Part shown: piece after piece, positions 21,041-32,600 of the stretch
How positions within the stretch are numbered: the stretch's first letter is position 1
Layout: every line of letters starts with the position of its first letter
DNA from: Parabacteroides sp.
GTDB taxonomy: Bacteria; Bacteroidota; Bacteroidia; Bacteroidales; Tannerellaceae
Direction: 5' to 3'
Length of the DNA: 46,192 nt
NCBI GenBank assembly: GCA_022775005.1
Contig: JALFJR010000041.1
Coordinates: 1-46,192 of the forward strand
The notes under the pieces: model-generated
Database searches by the model: none
Told to the model about the DNA's origin: nothing
Seen by the model: the letters and a program-made list of their open reading frames with translations, nothing else
Program-made: the position numbers and the translations under genes

Positions 21041-21071
21041 CAGCCGTTTCGAGATAGGAACGGCTGCTTTT
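21040..21071 (+). terminator. Terminator of hpf, overlapping the tRNA-tuf promoter
   Basis: A perfect 9-bp stem GCAGCCGTT/AACGGCTGC with a 10-base loop is followed by TTTT. Transcripts begun at the overlapping promoter would start inside the left arm and could not form the full hairpin. It should therefore stop only readthrough from hpf. Confidence 0.8.
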
Positions 21072-21081
21072 AGAAGCAAAT

Positions 21082-21155
21082 GCCTCTTTAGCTCAGTTGG
21101 CCAGAGCACGTGATTTGTAATCTCGGGGTCGTTGGTTCGAATCCGACAAGAGGCT
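21082..21155 (+). tRNA. tRNA-Thr (UGU)
   Basis: 74 bases. The acceptor GCCTCTT pairs with AAGAGGC, and the discriminator is T. The anticodon loop TTTGTAA has anticodon TGT. The T arm is GTTGG-TTCGAAT-CCGAC. CCA is not encoded. It is first of three tRNA genes before tuf. Confidence 0.95.
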
Positions 21156-21166
21156 CGAAAATGAAA

Positions 21167-21249
21167 GGGCAGTTACCAGAGTGGCCAAATGGGGCTGACT
21201 GTAACTCAGCTGGCTTACGCCTTCGGTGGTTCGAATCCATCACTGCCCA
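21167..21249 (+). tRNA. tRNA-Tyr (GUA)
   Basis: 83 bases, class II with an extra long variable arm (CTGGCTTACGCC region). The acceptor GGGCAGT pairs with ACTGCCC, the discriminator is A and the anticodon is GTA in CTGTAAC. CCA is not encoded. Confidence 0.95.
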
Positions 21250-21269
21250 CGGATTTAATCCGAAATAAT

Positions 21270-21341
<72 letters not shown>

Positions 21342-21388
21342 CAATTTTTATATGCATGATCATTAATCAAATAAAGAGCAATTAAGTT

Positions 21389-22576
21389 ATGGCAAAAGAG
21401 AAATTTGACAGATCGAAACCGCACGTAAATATCGGTACGATTGGTCACGTTGACCACGGTAAAACTACTTTGACCGCTGCTATCACAACAGTTTTGGCAA
21501 AGAAAGGTCTTTCAGAGTTGCGTTCTTTCGATTCTATCGATAACGCTCCTGAGGAGAAGGAGAGAGGTATTACGATTAACACATCTCACGTAGAGTATCA
21601 GACTGCAAGTCGTCACTACGCTCACGTTGACTGTCCGGGTCACGCCGACTATGTCAAGAACATGGTAACAGGTGCCGCTCAGATGGATGGTGCTATCATC
21701 GTAGTTGCTGCAACTGATGGTCCGATGCCTCAGACTCGTGAGCACATCTTGTTGGCTCGTCAGGTGAACGTTCCGAAGTTGGTTGTTTTCATGAACAAGT
21801 GCGATATGGTGGACGATGAGGAGATGCTTGAGTTGGTAGAGATGGAGATGCGTGAGCTTCTTTCTTTCTACGGCTTTGATGGCGATAATACTCCTATCAT
21901 CCGTGGTTCTGCACTGGGTGCTTTGAATGGCGATCCGAAATGGGAGGAGAAGGTTATGGAATTGATGGATGCAGTTGATACATGGATTCCTCTGCCTCCG
22001 CGTGATATCGATAAGCCTTTCTTGATGCCGGTTGAGGACGTGTTCTCTATCACAGGTCGTGGTACTGTAGCAACAGGTCGTATTGAGGCTGGTATCGTTA
22101 AGGTTGGTGACGAGGTTCAGATTATCGGTTTAGGTGCTGAGGGCAAGAAGTCAGTCGTTACAGGTGTTGAGATGTTCCGTAAGTTGCTCGACCAAGGTGA
22201 GGCTGGTGATAATGTAGGTTTGTTGCTCCGTGGTATCGATAAGAACGAGGTTAAGCGCGGTATGGTTATCTGCCACCCGGGTCAGATCAAGCCTCACTCT
22301 CACTTCAAGGCTGAGGTCTATATCTTGAAGAAGGAGGAGGGTGGTCGTCACACTCCGTTCCACAACCACTATCGTCCGCAGTTCTACATCCGTACATTGG
22401 ATGTAACGGGTGAGATCACTTTGCCGGAGGGTACTGAGATGGTAATGCCGGGTGATAATGTAACAATCGATGTTGAGTTGATTTATCCGGTAGCATGTAA
22501 CGTTGGTTTGCGCTTCGCTATCCGTGAGGGTGGCCGTACGGTAGGTGCAGGTCAGATTACAGAGTTGGAGAACTAA
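21389..22576 (+). CDS. tuf: Elongation factor Tu
   Basis: 395 residues. EF-Tu brings aminoacyl-tRNA to the ribosome as a GTP complex. G1 is GHVDHGKT near residue 19, G2 lies in [13 protein letters not shown]3 in [12 protein letters not shown] and G4 in NKCDMVDD. Domains 2 and 3 are complete. The coding sequence uses a narrow codon set, as expected for a very highly expressed gene. It is placed after three tRNA genes, as in the thrU-tyrU-glyT-thrT-tufB locus of enterobacteria, but with no tRNA-Gly. A hairpin lies between it and tRNA-Trp. Confidence 0.98.
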   Translation: MAKEKFDRSKPHVNIGTIGHVDHGKTTLTAAITTVLAKKGLSELRSFDSIDNAPEEKERGITINTSHVEYQTASRHYAHVDCPGHADYVKNMVTGAAQMDGAIIVVAATDGPMPQTREHILLARQVNVPKLVVFMNKCDMVDDEEMLELVEMEMRELLSFYGFDGDNTPIIRGSALGALNGDPKWEEKVMELMDAVDTWIPLPPRDIDKPFLMPVEDVFSITGRGTVATGRIEAGIVKVGDEVQIIGLGAEGKKSVVTGVEMFRKLLDQGEAGDNVGLLLRGIDKNEVKRGMVICHPGQIKPHSHFKAEVYILKKEEGGRHTPFHNHYRPQFYIRTLDVTGEITLPEGTEMVMPGDNVTIDVELIYPVACNVGLRFAIREGGRTVGAGQITELEN

Positions 22577-22597
22577 TCAGATCTCATAAAATAGATG

Positions 22598-22629
22598 ATA
22601 GCCGGCCTTTTTCGAGGCTGGCTATTTCT
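22598..22629 (+). terminator. Hairpin between tuf and tRNA-Trp, partial terminator
   Basis: An 11-bp stem (22598-22608 with 22615-22625, one G-U pair) and a 6-base loop are followed only by a weak TTCT tail. It may reduce transcription from tuf into secE-nusG, or mark the processing site before tRNA-Trp. Confidence 0.6.
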
Positions 22630-22702
22630 ACGGAAGTAGCTCAGTCGGTAGAGCACTGGTCTCCAAAACCAGGTGTCGGGAGTTCGAGCCTCTCCTTCCG
22701 TG
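22630..22702 (+). tRNA. tRNA-Trp (CCA)
   Basis: 73 bases. The acceptor ACGGAAG pairs with CTTCCGT and the discriminator is G. The anticodon stem CTGGT/ACCAG encloses CTCCAAA with anticodon CCA. It sits 18 bases before secE, the usual Bacteroidetes arrangement. Confidence 0.95.
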
Positions 22703-22720
22703 CTAAAATCTACAGATTCG

Positions 22721-22915
22721 ATGAAGAAGATTATTGAATACATAAAGGAATCTTATAACGAACTTGTTTATAAAGTTTCTTGGCCAACGAGAACAGAGCT
22801 CTCAAGTAGTGCGGTTGTTGTTATGATTGCTTCCCTTATCATCGCCGCAGGGATCTTTGTTGTTGATGGTGCTTTTGAGGCTGTTATGCGTTTCTTCTAT
22901 AATCAAATTTTTTAA
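22721..22915 (+). CDS. secE: Preprotein translocase subunit SecE
   Basis: 64 residues, the short single-span form: MKKIIEYIKESYNELVYKVSWPTRTEL is the amphipathic clamp helix with the conserved VSWPTR, followed by one membrane span (VVVMIASLIIAAGIFVV). SecE holds the SecYEG channel together. The ATG at 22721 is chosen because a longer frame would run into tRNA-Trp. nusG follows after 12 bases. Confidence 0.95.
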   Translation: MKKIIEYIKESYNELVYKVSWPTRTELSSSAVVVMIASLIIAAGIFVVDGAFEAVMRFFYNQIF

Positions 22916-22927
22916 TCAGTCGGAGGT

Positions 22928-23470
22928 ATGTCAGAGGTCCAGAAGAAATTCTATGTTCTACGTGCCATCAGTGGCAAGGAGAATAAGGTCCGCGAGTACT
23001 TGGAGGCTGAGATGAAAAATACGGATTTGAAGGATTACGTAGCACAAGTCTTGATTCCAACTGAGAAGGTCTATTCCGTGCGTAATGGCAAGAAGGTGAT
23101 GAAAGAACGCTCTTATTTGCCGGGTTATGTGTTGGTAGAGGCCGCTTTGGTCGGAGAGGTCGCTCATCGGTTGCGTAACATTCCCAATGTGATTGGTTTC
23201 TTGGGAGGACAGGATAATCCCATTCCTCTTCGTCCTGCGGAGGTGAATCGTATCTTGGGTACGGTTGACGAAATGCAGGATCAGGGCAATGAGCCGGAGA
23301 TCAGTTTCATCGTTGGCGAGAGTGTTCGTATTGCTTTTGGTCCGTTTAGCGGATTCACGGGCATTATCGAGGAGATCAACGCCGAGAAAAAGAAGCTGAA
23401 GGTGATGGTGAAAGTCTTCGGACGTAAGACCCCCCTTGAGCTGGGTTATACACAAGTGGAGAAGGAGTGA
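22928..23470 (+). CDS. nusG: Transcription termination/antitermination factor NusG
   Basis: 180 residues: an NGN domain (KFYVLRAISGKENKVREYL at the start, then RSYLPGYVLVEA) and a C-terminal KOW domain (GPFSGFTGIIEEIN). NusG clamps RNA polymerase and links it to Rho or the leading ribosome. A GGAGG lies three bases before the ATG. It is co-transcribed with secE and the L11 operon. A 7-bp hairpin (23468-23474 with 23487-23493) overlaps its stop and lies ahead of rplK; it could be a leader site for L1 autoregulation, which is only inference. Confidence 0.96.
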   Translation: MSEVQKKFYVLRAISGKENKVREYLEAEMKNTDLKDYVAQVLIPTEKVYSVRNGKKVMKERSYLPGYVLVEAALVGEVAHRLRNIPNVIGFLGGQDNPIPLRPAEVNRILGTVDEMQDQGNEPEISFIVGESVRIAFGPFSGFTGIIEEINAEKKKLKVMVKVFGRKTPLELGYTQVEKE

Positions 23471-23539
23471 TGCTCTGGTTACGAAAAGCATCATGAGTTC
23501 TTTAAGTTATCGATGTTATATATCTAAAAATTAGAAACA

Positions 23540-23983
23540 ATGGCAAAAGAAGTTGCTGGACAAATCAAATTGCAGATTAAAGGAGGAGCAGCAAACCCTT
23601 CTCCCCCAGTAGGCCCTGCTTTGGGTTCTAAGGGTATTAACATTATGGAGTTTTGCAAGCAATTTAATGCCAAGACCCAAGACAAGGCTGGTAAGATTTT
23701 ACCTGTGGTAATTACTTACTATGTCGATAAGTCTTTCGACTTTGTCGTTAAAACACCTCCTGTAGCAATCCAGTTGTTGGAGGCTACTAAGAAGAAGAGC
23801 GGTTCTGCTCAGCCTAATCGTACCAAGATCGCTGAGATTACTTGGGATCAGGTTAAGGCAATCGCTGAGGACAAGTTGGTCGATTTGAACTGCTTTACTG
23901 TAGAGTCAGCTATGAGAATGGTTGCCGGTACAGCTCGAAGCATGGGTATCACTGTTAAAGGGACATTCCCGGGTAATAATTAA
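23540..23983 (+). CDS. rplK: 50S ribosomal protein L11
   Basis: 147 residues, of which the N-terminal [23 protein letters not shown] is the proline-rich region that faces the GTPase-associated centre and thiostrepton site. It is the first gene of the rplKAJL group, 15 bases from rplA. Confidence 0.98.
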   Translation: MAKEVAGQIKLQIKGGAANPSPPVGPALGSKGINIMEFCKQFNAKTQDKAGKILPVVITYYVDKSFDFVVKTPPVAIQLLEATKKKSGSAQPNRTKIAEITWDQVKAIAEDKLVDLNCFTVESAMRMVAGTARSMGITVKGTFPGNN

Positions 23984-23998
23984 TAAACTTCAATTGAG

Positions 23999-24697
23999 AT
24001 GAGTAAACTTACAAAAAATCAGAAGTTGGCTTTGGGCAAGATTGAAGCTGGGAAAGCGTACACATTGAAAGAAGCTTCAGCTTTGGTGAAAGAGATCACC
24101 ACTACAAAGTTTGATGCTTCTGTGGATGTAGATGTCCGTTTAGGTGTTGACCCCCGTAAAGCCAATCAAATGGTGAGAGGCGTGGTTTCCTTGCCTCACG
24201 GTACGGGTAAGCAGGTTAGGGTTCTTGCATTATGTACTCCTGATAAGGAAGCTGAAGCTACTGCGGCTGGAGCTGACTATGTAGGCTTAGACGAGTATAT
24301 TAACAAGATTAAAGGTGGTTGGACTGACGTTGACGTTATCATTACTATGCCTTCTATCATGGGTAAGATTGGTGCCTTGGGTCGTGTATTGGGTCCTCGT
24401 GGCTTGATGCCTAACCCTAAGAGTGGTACGGTTACCAATGAGATTGGCAATGCGGTGAAAGAGGTTAAACAGGGTAAGATCGATTTCAAGGTGGATAAGA
24501 GCGGTATCGTTCATACTTCCATCGGTAAGGTATCTTTTACTCCGGACCAGATTCGTGGCAATGCGAAGGAGTTTATCCAGACATTGATCAAGTTGAAGCC
24601 AACCGCTGCTAAGGGTACGTATATTAAGAGTATTTATCTTTCAAGTACTATGAGTGCGGGTATTAAGATTGACCCGAAGTCAGTTGATGAAATTTAA
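23999..24697 (+). CDS. rplA: 50S ribosomal protein L1
   Basis: 232 residues. It forms the L1 stalk with 23S rRNA and helps release E-site tRNA. The family signature is in [21 protein letters not shown]. In other bacteria L1 represses its own operon by binding the leader mRNA. It starts 15 bases after rplK and ends 13 bases before rplJ. Confidence 0.98.
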   Translation: MSKLTKNQKLALGKIEAGKAYTLKEASALVKEITTTKFDASVDVDVRLGVDPRKANQMVRGVVSLPHGTGKQVRVLALCTPDKEAEATAAGADYVGLDEYINKIKGGWTDVDVIITMPSIMGKIGALGRVLGPRGLMPNPKSGTVTNEIGNAVKEVKQGKIDFKVDKSGIVHTSIGKVSFTPDQIRGNAKEFIQTLIKLKPTAAKGTYIKSIYLSSTMSAGIKIDPKSVDEI

Positions 24698-24710
24698 AAA
24701 CAATTGAACA

Positions 24711-25241
24711 ATGAGAAAGGAAGATAAAGGCGTTATTATAGGTCAACTGACCGAGGTATTAAAGGAATATCCTAACTTCTATTTGACTGATATCGAAGCA
24801 ATGGATGCTGAGAAAACCAGTCAATTGAGAAGAGAGTGTTTCAAGCGTGAGGTTAAGTTAGTTGTTGTAAAGAATAACTTGCTTAAGAAGGCGTTGGATA
24901 ACTTGGAGGGAGACTACTCTGAGTTGACTGGCGCTCTGAAGGGAAATACGGCTGTGATGTTCTCACAGGTTGCTAATGCTCCCGCTCGCCTGATTAAAGA
25001 CTTTACGAAGGATGCGAAGAAGGATCAGCCTGCTAAGCCGGTTTTCAAGGCTGCTTATGTACAGGAGAGTTTCTACGTAGGTGCTGAGAATTTGGAGGCC
25101 TTGGTAAATATCAAGAGCAAGAACGAGCTTATCGCAGACGTCATCGCATTGTTGGAGTCTCCGGCAAAGAACGTTATTTCTGCTTTGCAGTCATCAGGAC
25201 AAACTATCCATGGTCTGTTGAAGACTCTGGAAGAAAGATAA
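24711..25241 (+). CDS. rplJ: 50S ribosomal protein L10
   Basis: 176 residues. L10 anchors the L7/L12 dimers to the ribosome through its C-terminal helix. The N-terminal rRNA-binding part (KVVVKNNLLKKAL type, here VKLVVVKNNLLKKAL) is clear. It precedes rplL by 50 bases, a gap which in other bacteria is part of L10-mediated control. Confidence 0.97.
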   Translation: MRKEDKGVIIGQLTEVLKEYPNFYLTDIEAMDAEKTSQLRRECFKREVKLVVVKNNLLKKALDNLEGDYSELTGALKGNTAVMFSQVANAPARLIKDFTKDAKKDQPAKPVFKAAYVQESFYVGAENLEALVNIKSKNELIADVIALLESPAKNVISALQSSGQTIHGLLKTLEER

Positions 25242-25291
25242 TATACAATTAAACAATTTCATTTTAGAATAAACATTTAAAACATACAAAA

Positions 25292-25669
25292 ATGGCAGAT
25301 TTGAAAGCTTTTGCAGAACAATTAGTAAACTTGACCGTTAAAGAGGTTAGTGAGTTGGCTACTATCCTTAAAGAGGAGTACGGTATCGAACCTGCTGCTG
25401 CAGCTGTTGCTGTTGCTGGTCCCGCAGTTGGTGGTGCTGCCGCTGCTGCTGAAGAGAAAACATCTTTTGATGTTGTTTTGAAGTCAGCTGGTGCTGCGAA
25501 ATTACAGGTTGTAAAGGCTGTTAAGGAGCAATGCGGCCTTGGTTTGAAAGAGGCTAAGGACTTGGTTGACGGCGCACCCAGTACTTTGAAAGAGGGTCTT
25601 TCTAAGGATGACGCTGAGGCATTGAAGAAAGCATTAGAGGAAGCTGGCGCTGAGGTTGAGCTTAAATAG
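25292..25669 (+). CDS. rplL: 50S ribosomal protein L7/L12
   Basis: 125 residues: an N-terminal dimerisation domain, an alanine-rich hinge ([20 protein letters not shown]) and the compact C-terminal domain with [20 protein letters not shown] that recruits translation factors. It is acidic as expected. A strong hairpin with T tract separates it from rpoB. Confidence 0.98.
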   Translation: MADLKAFAEQLVNLTVKEVSELATILKEEYGIEPAAAAVAVAGPAVGGAAAAAEEKTSFDVVLKSAGAAKLQVVKAVKEQCGLGLKEAKDLVDGAPSTLKEGLSKDDAEALKKALEEAGAEVELK

Positions 25670-25696
25670 TATTTATAACCTGGTTTCCAGGTGATT

Positions 25697-25734
25697 GGTT
25701 AAGAGTCTCCGAAAAGAAGACTCTTAACCTTTTT
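25697..25734 (+). terminator. Attenuator between rplL and rpoB
   Basis: A perfect 12-bp stem (25697-25708 with 25718-25729), a 9-base loop and TTTTT. No TAnnTTTG promoter is evident between it and rpoB. It most likely acts as a partial terminator that sets the ratio of ribosomal protein to polymerase, as the rplL-rpoB attenuator does in E. coli. Confidence 0.85.
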
Positions 25735-25774
25735 GTGTCTATAATTTCAATAAGTTCAATTAATTACCTACTAG

Positions 25775-28700
25775 ATGTCTTCAACAGCTGAAAACCAAAG
25801 AATAAATTTTGCTTCGATTAAGAACCAATTTCCCTATCCGGACTTTCTCGAAGTGCAATTGAAGTCGTTTCAAGACTTTCTACAACTTGACACCCCTCCC
25901 GAGAAACGAAAGAAAGAGGGATTGTACAAGGTGTTTGCGGAGAATTTCCCGATCGCAGACACACGTAACAATTTCGTGTTAGAGTTCTTAGATTACTATA
26001 TCGATCCGCCTCGCTATACGATTGACGAGTGTATCTCACGAGGTCTGACCTATAGCGTTCCTTTAAAGGCTAAGTTGAAACTGTATTGTACGGATCCCGA
26101 TCATGAGGATTTCGATACAGTGATTCAAGACGTTTATTTAGGCCCTATCCCTTACATGACTGAGAGGGGAACATTCGTGATTAATGGTGCCGAGCGTGTT
26201 GTGGTTTCTCAGTTACATCGTTCACCGGGCGTTTTCTTCGGACAGAGCACCCATGCGAACGGAACGAAGTTGTATTCCGCACGTATCATTCCCTTCAAAG
26301 GTTCCTGGATCGAGTTTGCGACAGACATTAATAACGTGATGTACGCATACATCGACCGTAAAAAGAAATTACCGGTAACGACCCTGTTGCGTGCTATCGG
26401 GTTTGAGAGCGATAAAGACATTCTTGAGATCTTTAACTTGGCAGAGGAGGTTAAGGTTACACGTGAGAACTTGGAAAAGTATGTTGGCCGTAAGCTGGCT
26501 GCTCGTGTGTTGAAGACATGGACGGAGGACTTTGTCGATGAGGATACGGGTGAGGTAGTTTCTATTGAACGTAATGAAGTAATTATTGACCGTGAGTCCG
26601 TATTGGACGAGGATAGCATTGATGCGATCTTGGAATCTGGTACGGAGAATATCTTGCTCCATCGTGAGGACCAAAACCTGGCCGACTATGCTATTATTTA
26701 CAATACACTGCAGAAGGACACGAGTAACTCTGAGAAAGAGGCCGTTCTGTATATTTATCGTCAGTTGAGAAACGCTGAGCCTGCTGATGACGCCAGTGCG
26801 CGAGAGGTCATTACGAACTTGTTCTTCTCTGAGAAACGTTATGACTTGGGTGATGTTGGTCGTTACCGTATCAATAAGAAGTTGGGACTTACGACCAGTG
26901 ATGATATTCGTGTGTTGACGAAAGAGGATATTATCGAGATCATTAAGTACTTGATTGAGTTGATTAACTCGAAGGCGATTGTGGATGATATCGACCACTT
27001 GAGTAACCGTCGTGTACGTACGGTCGGTGAGCAGCTCTACAACCAGTTTGGTATTGGTTTGGCTCGTATGTCTCGTACGGTTCGTGAGCGCATGAACGTG
27101 CGCGATAATGAGGTGTTCACGCCGATTGATTTGATCAATGCGAAGACGATTTCGTCTGTGGTTAATTCATTCTTCGGTACGAATGCCTTGTCTCAGTTTA
27201 TGGATCAGACCAACCCGTTGGCTGAGATTACTCATAAGCGTCGTCTGTCAGCCTTAGGTCCTGGTGGTTTGTCACGTGACCGTGCCGGATTCGAGGTGCG
27301 AGACGTACACTATACACACTATGGTCGTTTGTGTCCGATTGAGACGCCTGAGGGTCCGAATATCGGTTTGATTTCCTCTTTGTGCGTCTATGCGAAGATC
27401 AACGACTTGGGCTTTATCTCCACGCCCTATCGTAAGGTGAAGGATGCTCAAGTTGATTTCTCACCGGAGGGATTGCAATATTATACGGCTGAGGAAGAGG
27501 AGGAAATGACAGTTGCTCAGGGTAACGCTCCTCTGGATGACGAGGGACATTTTGTTCGTGATAGAGTCAAGGCTCGTTATGGTGCAGACTTCCCTGTGGT
27601 ACCTCCTTCTGAGGTTGATTTGATGGACGTGGCACCGCAGCAGATCGCTTCTATCGCCGCTTCTTTGATTCCTTTCTTGGAGCATGATGATGCGAACCGT
27701 GCTTTGATGGGATCTAACATGATGCGCCAGGCTGTTCCTTTGATTCGTACCGATGCGCCGATCGTGGGTACTGGTATTGAGGCTCAGGTGGCACGCGACT
27801 CACGCACGCAGATCATGGCTGAGCGTGAGGGCGAGGTTGTCTTTGTGGACGCTACTTGCATTAAGATTAAATATGACCGCACGGAGGACGAGGAGTTCGT
27901 TAGCTTCGAGGATGCGGTGAAGACATACAATATCCCGAAATGGCGTAAGACCAACCAGAGCACTACGGTTGACTTGCGACCGATCTGCCATCGTGGTCAG
28001 CGTGTGAAGGCAGGTGATATTTTGACTGAGGGTTACTCTACGCAGAACGGTGAGTTGGCTTTGGGTCGAAATGTGAAGGTGGCTTACATGCCGTGGAAGG
28101 GTTATAACTATGAGGATGCGATCGTGTTGAACGAGCGCATGGTAAGAGAGGACTTCTTCACTTCCGTTCATGTGGATGAGTACATCTTGGAGGTGCGCGA
28201 GACGAAGCGTGGTATGGAGGAGTTGACCTCTGATATTCCGAATGTCAGCGAGGACGCAACGAAGGATTTGGATGAGCGTGGTATCGTACGTGTGGGTGCA
28301 CGTATTGAGCCGGGTGACATCTTGATCGGTAAGATCACGCCGAAGGGTGAGTCTGATCCCTCTCCGGAGGAGAAGTTGTTGCGTGCGATCTTTGGTGATA
28401 AGGCGGGTGATGTGAAGGATGCTTCGCTGAAGGCTACTCCCTCTTTGCGTGGTGTGGTTATCGGTTCCGCTTTGTTCTCTAAGGCTATCAAGAAGCGCAA
28501 GTCCAGAATGGCTGACAAGGCCATCCTCCCGAAGATTGATGAGGAGTATTCGGAGAAGATGGCAGCCTTGAAGAATCTGCTGGTGGATAAGTTGATGACG
28601 TTGACCAGCGGTAAGACCTCTCAAGGTGTGAAGGACTATATGAACACCGAGATCATTCCAAAGGGCGTGAAGTTCACTCGCAAGGCTTTTGAGGACTTGG

Positions 28701-29587
28701 ACTACAATGCGATCCAGGTTAGTAAGTGGACGGCAGATGCACAGAAGAATGAGTTGATTAAGCAGGTAATCATGAATTACCTGAAGAAATATAAGGAGCT
28801 GGATGCTGAGTTGAGACGTAAGAAATTCGACTTGACGATTGGTGATGAGCTGCCTACCGGTATCGTACAGATGGCCAAGGTGTACATCGCTAAGAAGCGT
28901 AAGATCCAGGTTGGTGATAAGATGGCTGGTCGTCACGGTAATAAGGGTATCGTTTCCAAGATTGTTCGTCAAGAGGATATGCCTTTCTTGGCGGATGGTA
29001 CACCGGTCGATATCTGTTTGAACCCGTTGGGTGTGCCCTCTCGTATGAACTTGGGTCAGATCTTCGAGGCCGTGTTAGGTTGGGCTGGCCGTGAGTTGAA
29101 CGTGAAGTTCGCTACCCCGATTTTCGATGGTGCCTCTTTGGATGACTTGAATGAGTGGACAGACAAGGCCGGTGTACCTCGCTACGGTAAGACCTACTTG
29201 TATGATGGTGGTACCGGTGAGCGTTTTGACCAGACAGCGACTGTCGGTGTGACCTACTTCTTGAAGTTGGGCCACATGGTCGATGATAAGATGCACGCTC
29301 GTTCTATCGGTCCGTACTCTTTGATTACGCAACAGCCGTTGGGTGGTAAGGCTCAGTTCGGTGGTCAGCGTTTCGGAGAGATGGAGGTCTGGGCATTGGA
29401 GGCATTCGGTGCTGCCCATGTCCTGCAGGAGATCTTGACGATTAAGTCTGATGATGTGGTTGGACGTTCTAAGGCTTACGAGGCGATCGTGAAGGGTGAT
29501 CCGATGCCACAACCGGGCATTCCTGAGTCTTTGAATGTGTTGCTGCATGAGCTGAAAGGACTCGGCTTGAGTTTCACTTTGGATTAA
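25775..29587 (+). CDS. rpoB: DNA-directed RNA polymerase subunit beta
   Basis: 1270 residues, the usual Bacteroidetes length. The rifamycin region reads [19 protein letters not shown] then [16 protein letters not shown]. The positions equivalent to E. coli D516, H526 and S531 are the wild-type residues, so no common rifampicin-resistance change is visible. The C-terminal active-site parts ([31 protein letters not shown]) are intact. Codon use shifts along the gene to a very narrow set. It follows the attenuator after 40 bases and precedes rpoC by 87 bases. Confidence 0.99.
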   Translation: MSSTAENQRINFASIKNQFPYPDFLEVQLKSFQDFLQLDTPPEKRKKEGLYKVFAENFPIADTRNNFVLEFLDYYIDPPRYTIDECISRGLTYSVPLKAKLKLYCTDPDHEDFDTVIQDVYLGPIPYMTERGTFVINGAERVVVSQLHRSPGVFFGQSTHANGTKLYSARIIPFKGSWIEFATDINNVMYAYIDRKKKLPVTTLLRAIGFESDKDILEIFNLAEEVKVTRENLEKYVGRKLAARVLKTWTEDFVDEDTGEVVSIERNEVIIDRESVLDEDSIDAILESGTENILLHREDQNLADYAIIYNTLQKDTSNSEKEAVLYIYRQLRNAEPADDASAREVITNLFFSEKRYDLGDVGRYRINKKLGLTTSDDIRVLTKEDIIEIIKYLIELINSKAIVDDIDHLSNRRVRTVGEQLYNQFGIGLARMSRTVRERMNVRDNEVFTPIDLINAKTISSVVNSFFGTNALSQFMDQTNPLAEITHKRRLSALGPGGLSRDRAGFEVRDVHYTHYGRLCPIETPEGPNIGLISSLCVYAKINDLGFISTPYRKVKDAQVDFSPEGLQYYTAEEEEEMTVAQGNAPLDDEGHFVRDRVKARYGADFPVVPPSEVDLMDVAPQQIASIAASLIPFLEHDDANRALMGSNMMRQAVPLIRTDAPIVGTGIEAQVARDSRTQIMAEREGEVVFVDATCIKIKYDRTEDEEFVSFEDAVKTYNIPKWRKTNQSTTVDLRPICHRGQRVKAGDILTEGYSTQNGELALGRNVKVAYMPWKGYNYEDAIVLNERMVREDFFTSVHVDEYILEVRETKRGMEELTSDIPNVSEDATKDLDERGIVRVGARIEPGDILIGKITPKGESDPSPEEKLLRAIFGDKAGDVKDASLKATPSLRGVVIGSALFSKAIKKRKSRMADKAILPKIDEEYSEKMAALKNLLVDKLMTLTSGKTSQGVKDYMNTEIIPKGVKFTRKAFEDLDYNAIQVSKWTADAQKNELIKQVIMNYLKKYKELDAELRRKKFDLTIGDELPTGIVQMAKVYIAKKRKIQVGDKMAGRHGNKGIVSKIVRQEDMPFLADGTPVDICLNPLGVPSRMNLGQIFEAVLGWAGRELNVKFATPIFDGASLDDLNEWTDKAGVPRYGKTYLYDGGTGERFDQTATVGVTYFLKLGHMVDDKMHARSIGPYSLITQQPLGGKAQFGGQRFGEMEVWALEAFGAAHVLQEILTIKSDDVVGRSKAYEAIVKGDPMPQPGIPESLNVLLHELKGLGLSFTLD

Positions 29588-29674
29588 TTTCAACAACAAT
29601 ACGAGGTAGAAGGGTCTTCAAAAGCCCCTCTACTTCATCAATATAGATAACTCTTTATATTATAAATAGAATAT

Positions 29675-32600
29675 ATGGCCTTTAGAAAAGAAAACAAGAT
29701 AAAGAGTAACTTTTCAAAAATCACGATCGGCCTGGCTTCTCCGGAGGAGATCCTGGAGAATTCCAGTGGCGAGGTTTTGAAGCCGGAAACGATTAACTAT
29801 CGTACGTACAAGCCTGAACGCGATGGTTTGTTCTGCGAGCGCATCTTCGGTCCTGTCAAGGATTACGAGTGCCATTGCGGTAAATACAAGCGTATTCGTT
29901 ACAAGGGTATTGTCTGCGATCGTTGTGGCGTTGAAGTTACGGAAAAGAAGGTGCGTCGCGAGCGCATGGGACACATTCATTTGGTCGTTCCTGTCGCTCA
30001 CATTTGGTATTTCCGTTCTTTGCCTAACAAAATTGGTTATTTGTTAGGTTTGCCGACCAAGAAATTGGACTCTATCATCTATTATGAGCGCTACGTGGTT
30101 ATCCAGGCTGGTGCAGCTGAGACGGTGGCTGATCTCGATCTCTTGTCTGAGGAGGAGTACCTGGACGTGCTCGATAGCCTGCCCAAGGAGAACCAGCTGT
30201 TGGAGGATACTGATCCCAACAAGTTCATCGCCAAGATTGGTGCTGAGGCTGTTTATGATCTGTTGGCTCGCTTGGATCTGGACTCTCTCTCTTACGAGTT
30301 GCGTCACCGTGCCAATACGGATAGCTCACAGCAACGTAAGAACGAGGCGTTGAAACGTTTGCAGGTAGTGGAGTCTTTCCGTGCCTCTCGCGGACGTAAC
30401 AAGCCGGAGTGGATGATCATGAAGGTGATCCCCGTTATCCCGCCTGAGCTTCGTCCGTTGGTTCCGCTGGATGGTGGCCGTTTCGCTACTTCTGATTTGA
30501 ATGATTTGTATCGTCGGGTGATTATCCGTAATAATCGTCTGAAACGATTGATTGATATTAAAGCTCCGGAGGTCATCTTGCGTAACGAGAAGCGTATGTT
30601 GCAAGAGGCTGTGGATTCTTTGTTCGATAACTCTCGTAAGTCGAGTGCGGTGAAGACGGATGCAAACCGTCCGTTGAAGTCCCTCTCTGATAGCTTGAAG
30701 GGTAAGCAGGGACGTTTCCGTCAGAACTTGTTGGGTAAGCGTGTCGATTATTCCGCACGTTCCGTTATCGTCGTGGGTCCGGAGTTGAAGATGCACGAGT
30801 GCGGTTTGCCGAAGAACATGGCGGCTGAGCTCTACAAGCCGTTCATCATCCGTAAGCTCATCGAGCGTGGTATCGTGAAGACGGTGAAATCGGCGAAGAA
30901 GATCGTTGATCGCAAGGAGCCGGTGGTTTGGGACATCTTGGAGTATGTGATGAAGGGTCATCCGGTGTTGTTGAACCGTGCCCCGACGTTGCACCGCTTG
31001 GGTATCCAGGCCTTCCAGCCGAAGCTGATCGAGGGTAAGGCTATTCAGTTGCACCCGTTGGCTTGTACCGCTTTCAACGCCGACTTCGATGGTGACCAGA
31101 TGGCCGTTCACTTGCCTTTGGGTAATGAGGCTGTTTTGGAGGCCCAGATGTTGATGTTGGCTTCTCATAATATCTTGAACCCAGCGAATGGTGCGCCGAT
31201 TACTGTGCCTTCACAGGATATGGTGCTTGGTTTGTACTACATCACGAAGCCGCGTAAGGGTACGTTGGGCGAGGGCTTGACTTTCTACAGCAACGAGGAG
31301 GCAACGATCGCATACAACGAGAAGAAGGTAGATATTCACGCTCCGATCCACGTGTATGTGGAGGATCTCGACGAGAATGGCCAGTTGGTTAAAAAGATGG
31401 TCGAGACCACGGTAGGTCGTTTGATGGTGAACGAGTATGTGCCGAAAGAGGTAGGTTACGTGAACGAGGTATTGGGCAAGAAGGCCTTGCGTGATATTAT
31501 CGGTCGGGTGATCAAGGCTTGTGGTGTGGCTCGTACCGCACAATTCTTGGATGACATCAAGAACTTGGGTTACTACATGGCCTTCAAGGGTGGTTTGTCA
31601 TTCAACTTGGCCGACGTATTGATCCCCGAGGAGAAAGAGGCTTTGGTACAGAAGGGTTACAACGCTGTTGAGGAGACGATGAACAACTACAACATGGGTT
31701 TCATCACTAACAACGAGCGTTACAACCAGATTATCGATACATGGACACACGTCAACAGCGAGCTGTCTAACGTTTTGATTAAGAAGCTGAAGGAAGATAA
31801 CGACGGATTCAACTCTATCTTCATGATGATGGATTCCGGTGCCCGTGGTTCTAAGGCGCAGATTTGTCAGCTTTCAGGTATGCGTGGTTTGATGGCTAAG
31901 CCGCAGAAGAGTGGTGCCGAGGGTGCGCAGATCATTGAGAACCCGATCTTGTCTAACTTTAAGGAGGGTCTTTCCGTGTTGGAGTACTTTATCTCTACCC
32001 ACGGTGCTCGAAAAGGTTTGGCGGATACCGCGTTGAAGACGGCCGATGCCGGTTACTTGACTCGTCGTTTGGTGGACGTTTCTCACGACGTGATTGTCAA
32101 CGAGGAGGATTGCGGAACTTTACGTGGTTTGGTTTGCACCGAGTTGAAGAACAACGAGGATGTGATCGCTACCCTGTATGAGCGTATCTTAGGTCGTGTC
32201 TCTGTGCATGACATCATCCACCCGATCACAGGCGAGATTATCGTTCGTTCCGGTGAGGAGATTCGTGAGGATGCAGCGCAGAAGATCGAGGAGTCTCCGA
32301 TCGAGAGCGTAGAGATCCGTTCCGTATTGACTTGCGAGTCGAAGAAGGGTGTTTGTGCGAAGTGCTATGGCCGTAACTTGGCTACGAACCGCATGGTTCA
32401 GAAGGGCGAGGTTGTCGGTGTCATCGCTGCCCAGTCTATCGGTGAGCCGGGTACGCAGTTGACCTTGCGTACGTTCCACGTCGGAGGTATCGCGTCAAAC
32501 ATCGCTACAGAGAATAGCTTGACTTCTAAATATGAGGGTACGTTGGAGATCGATGAGTTACGTACAGTAGAGGCCGTCGATGAGGTTTCAGGCAAAAAGC

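Noticed and set aside
27800-28972. 390-residue open frame on the minus strand opposite rpoB
   Set aside because: It mirrors the biased codons of rpoB, has a leucine/threonine-rich composition without domains, and lies wholly inside a certain gene.
25775-29587. Rifampicin-resistance change in rpoB
   Set aside because: The residues at the positions of E. coli D516, H526 and S531 are wild type by eye.
29600-29640. Terminator between rpoB and rpoC
   Set aside because: The GTAGAAGGG/CCCCTCTAC pairing has an internal mismatch and no T tract, and the two genes are expected to be co-transcribed.
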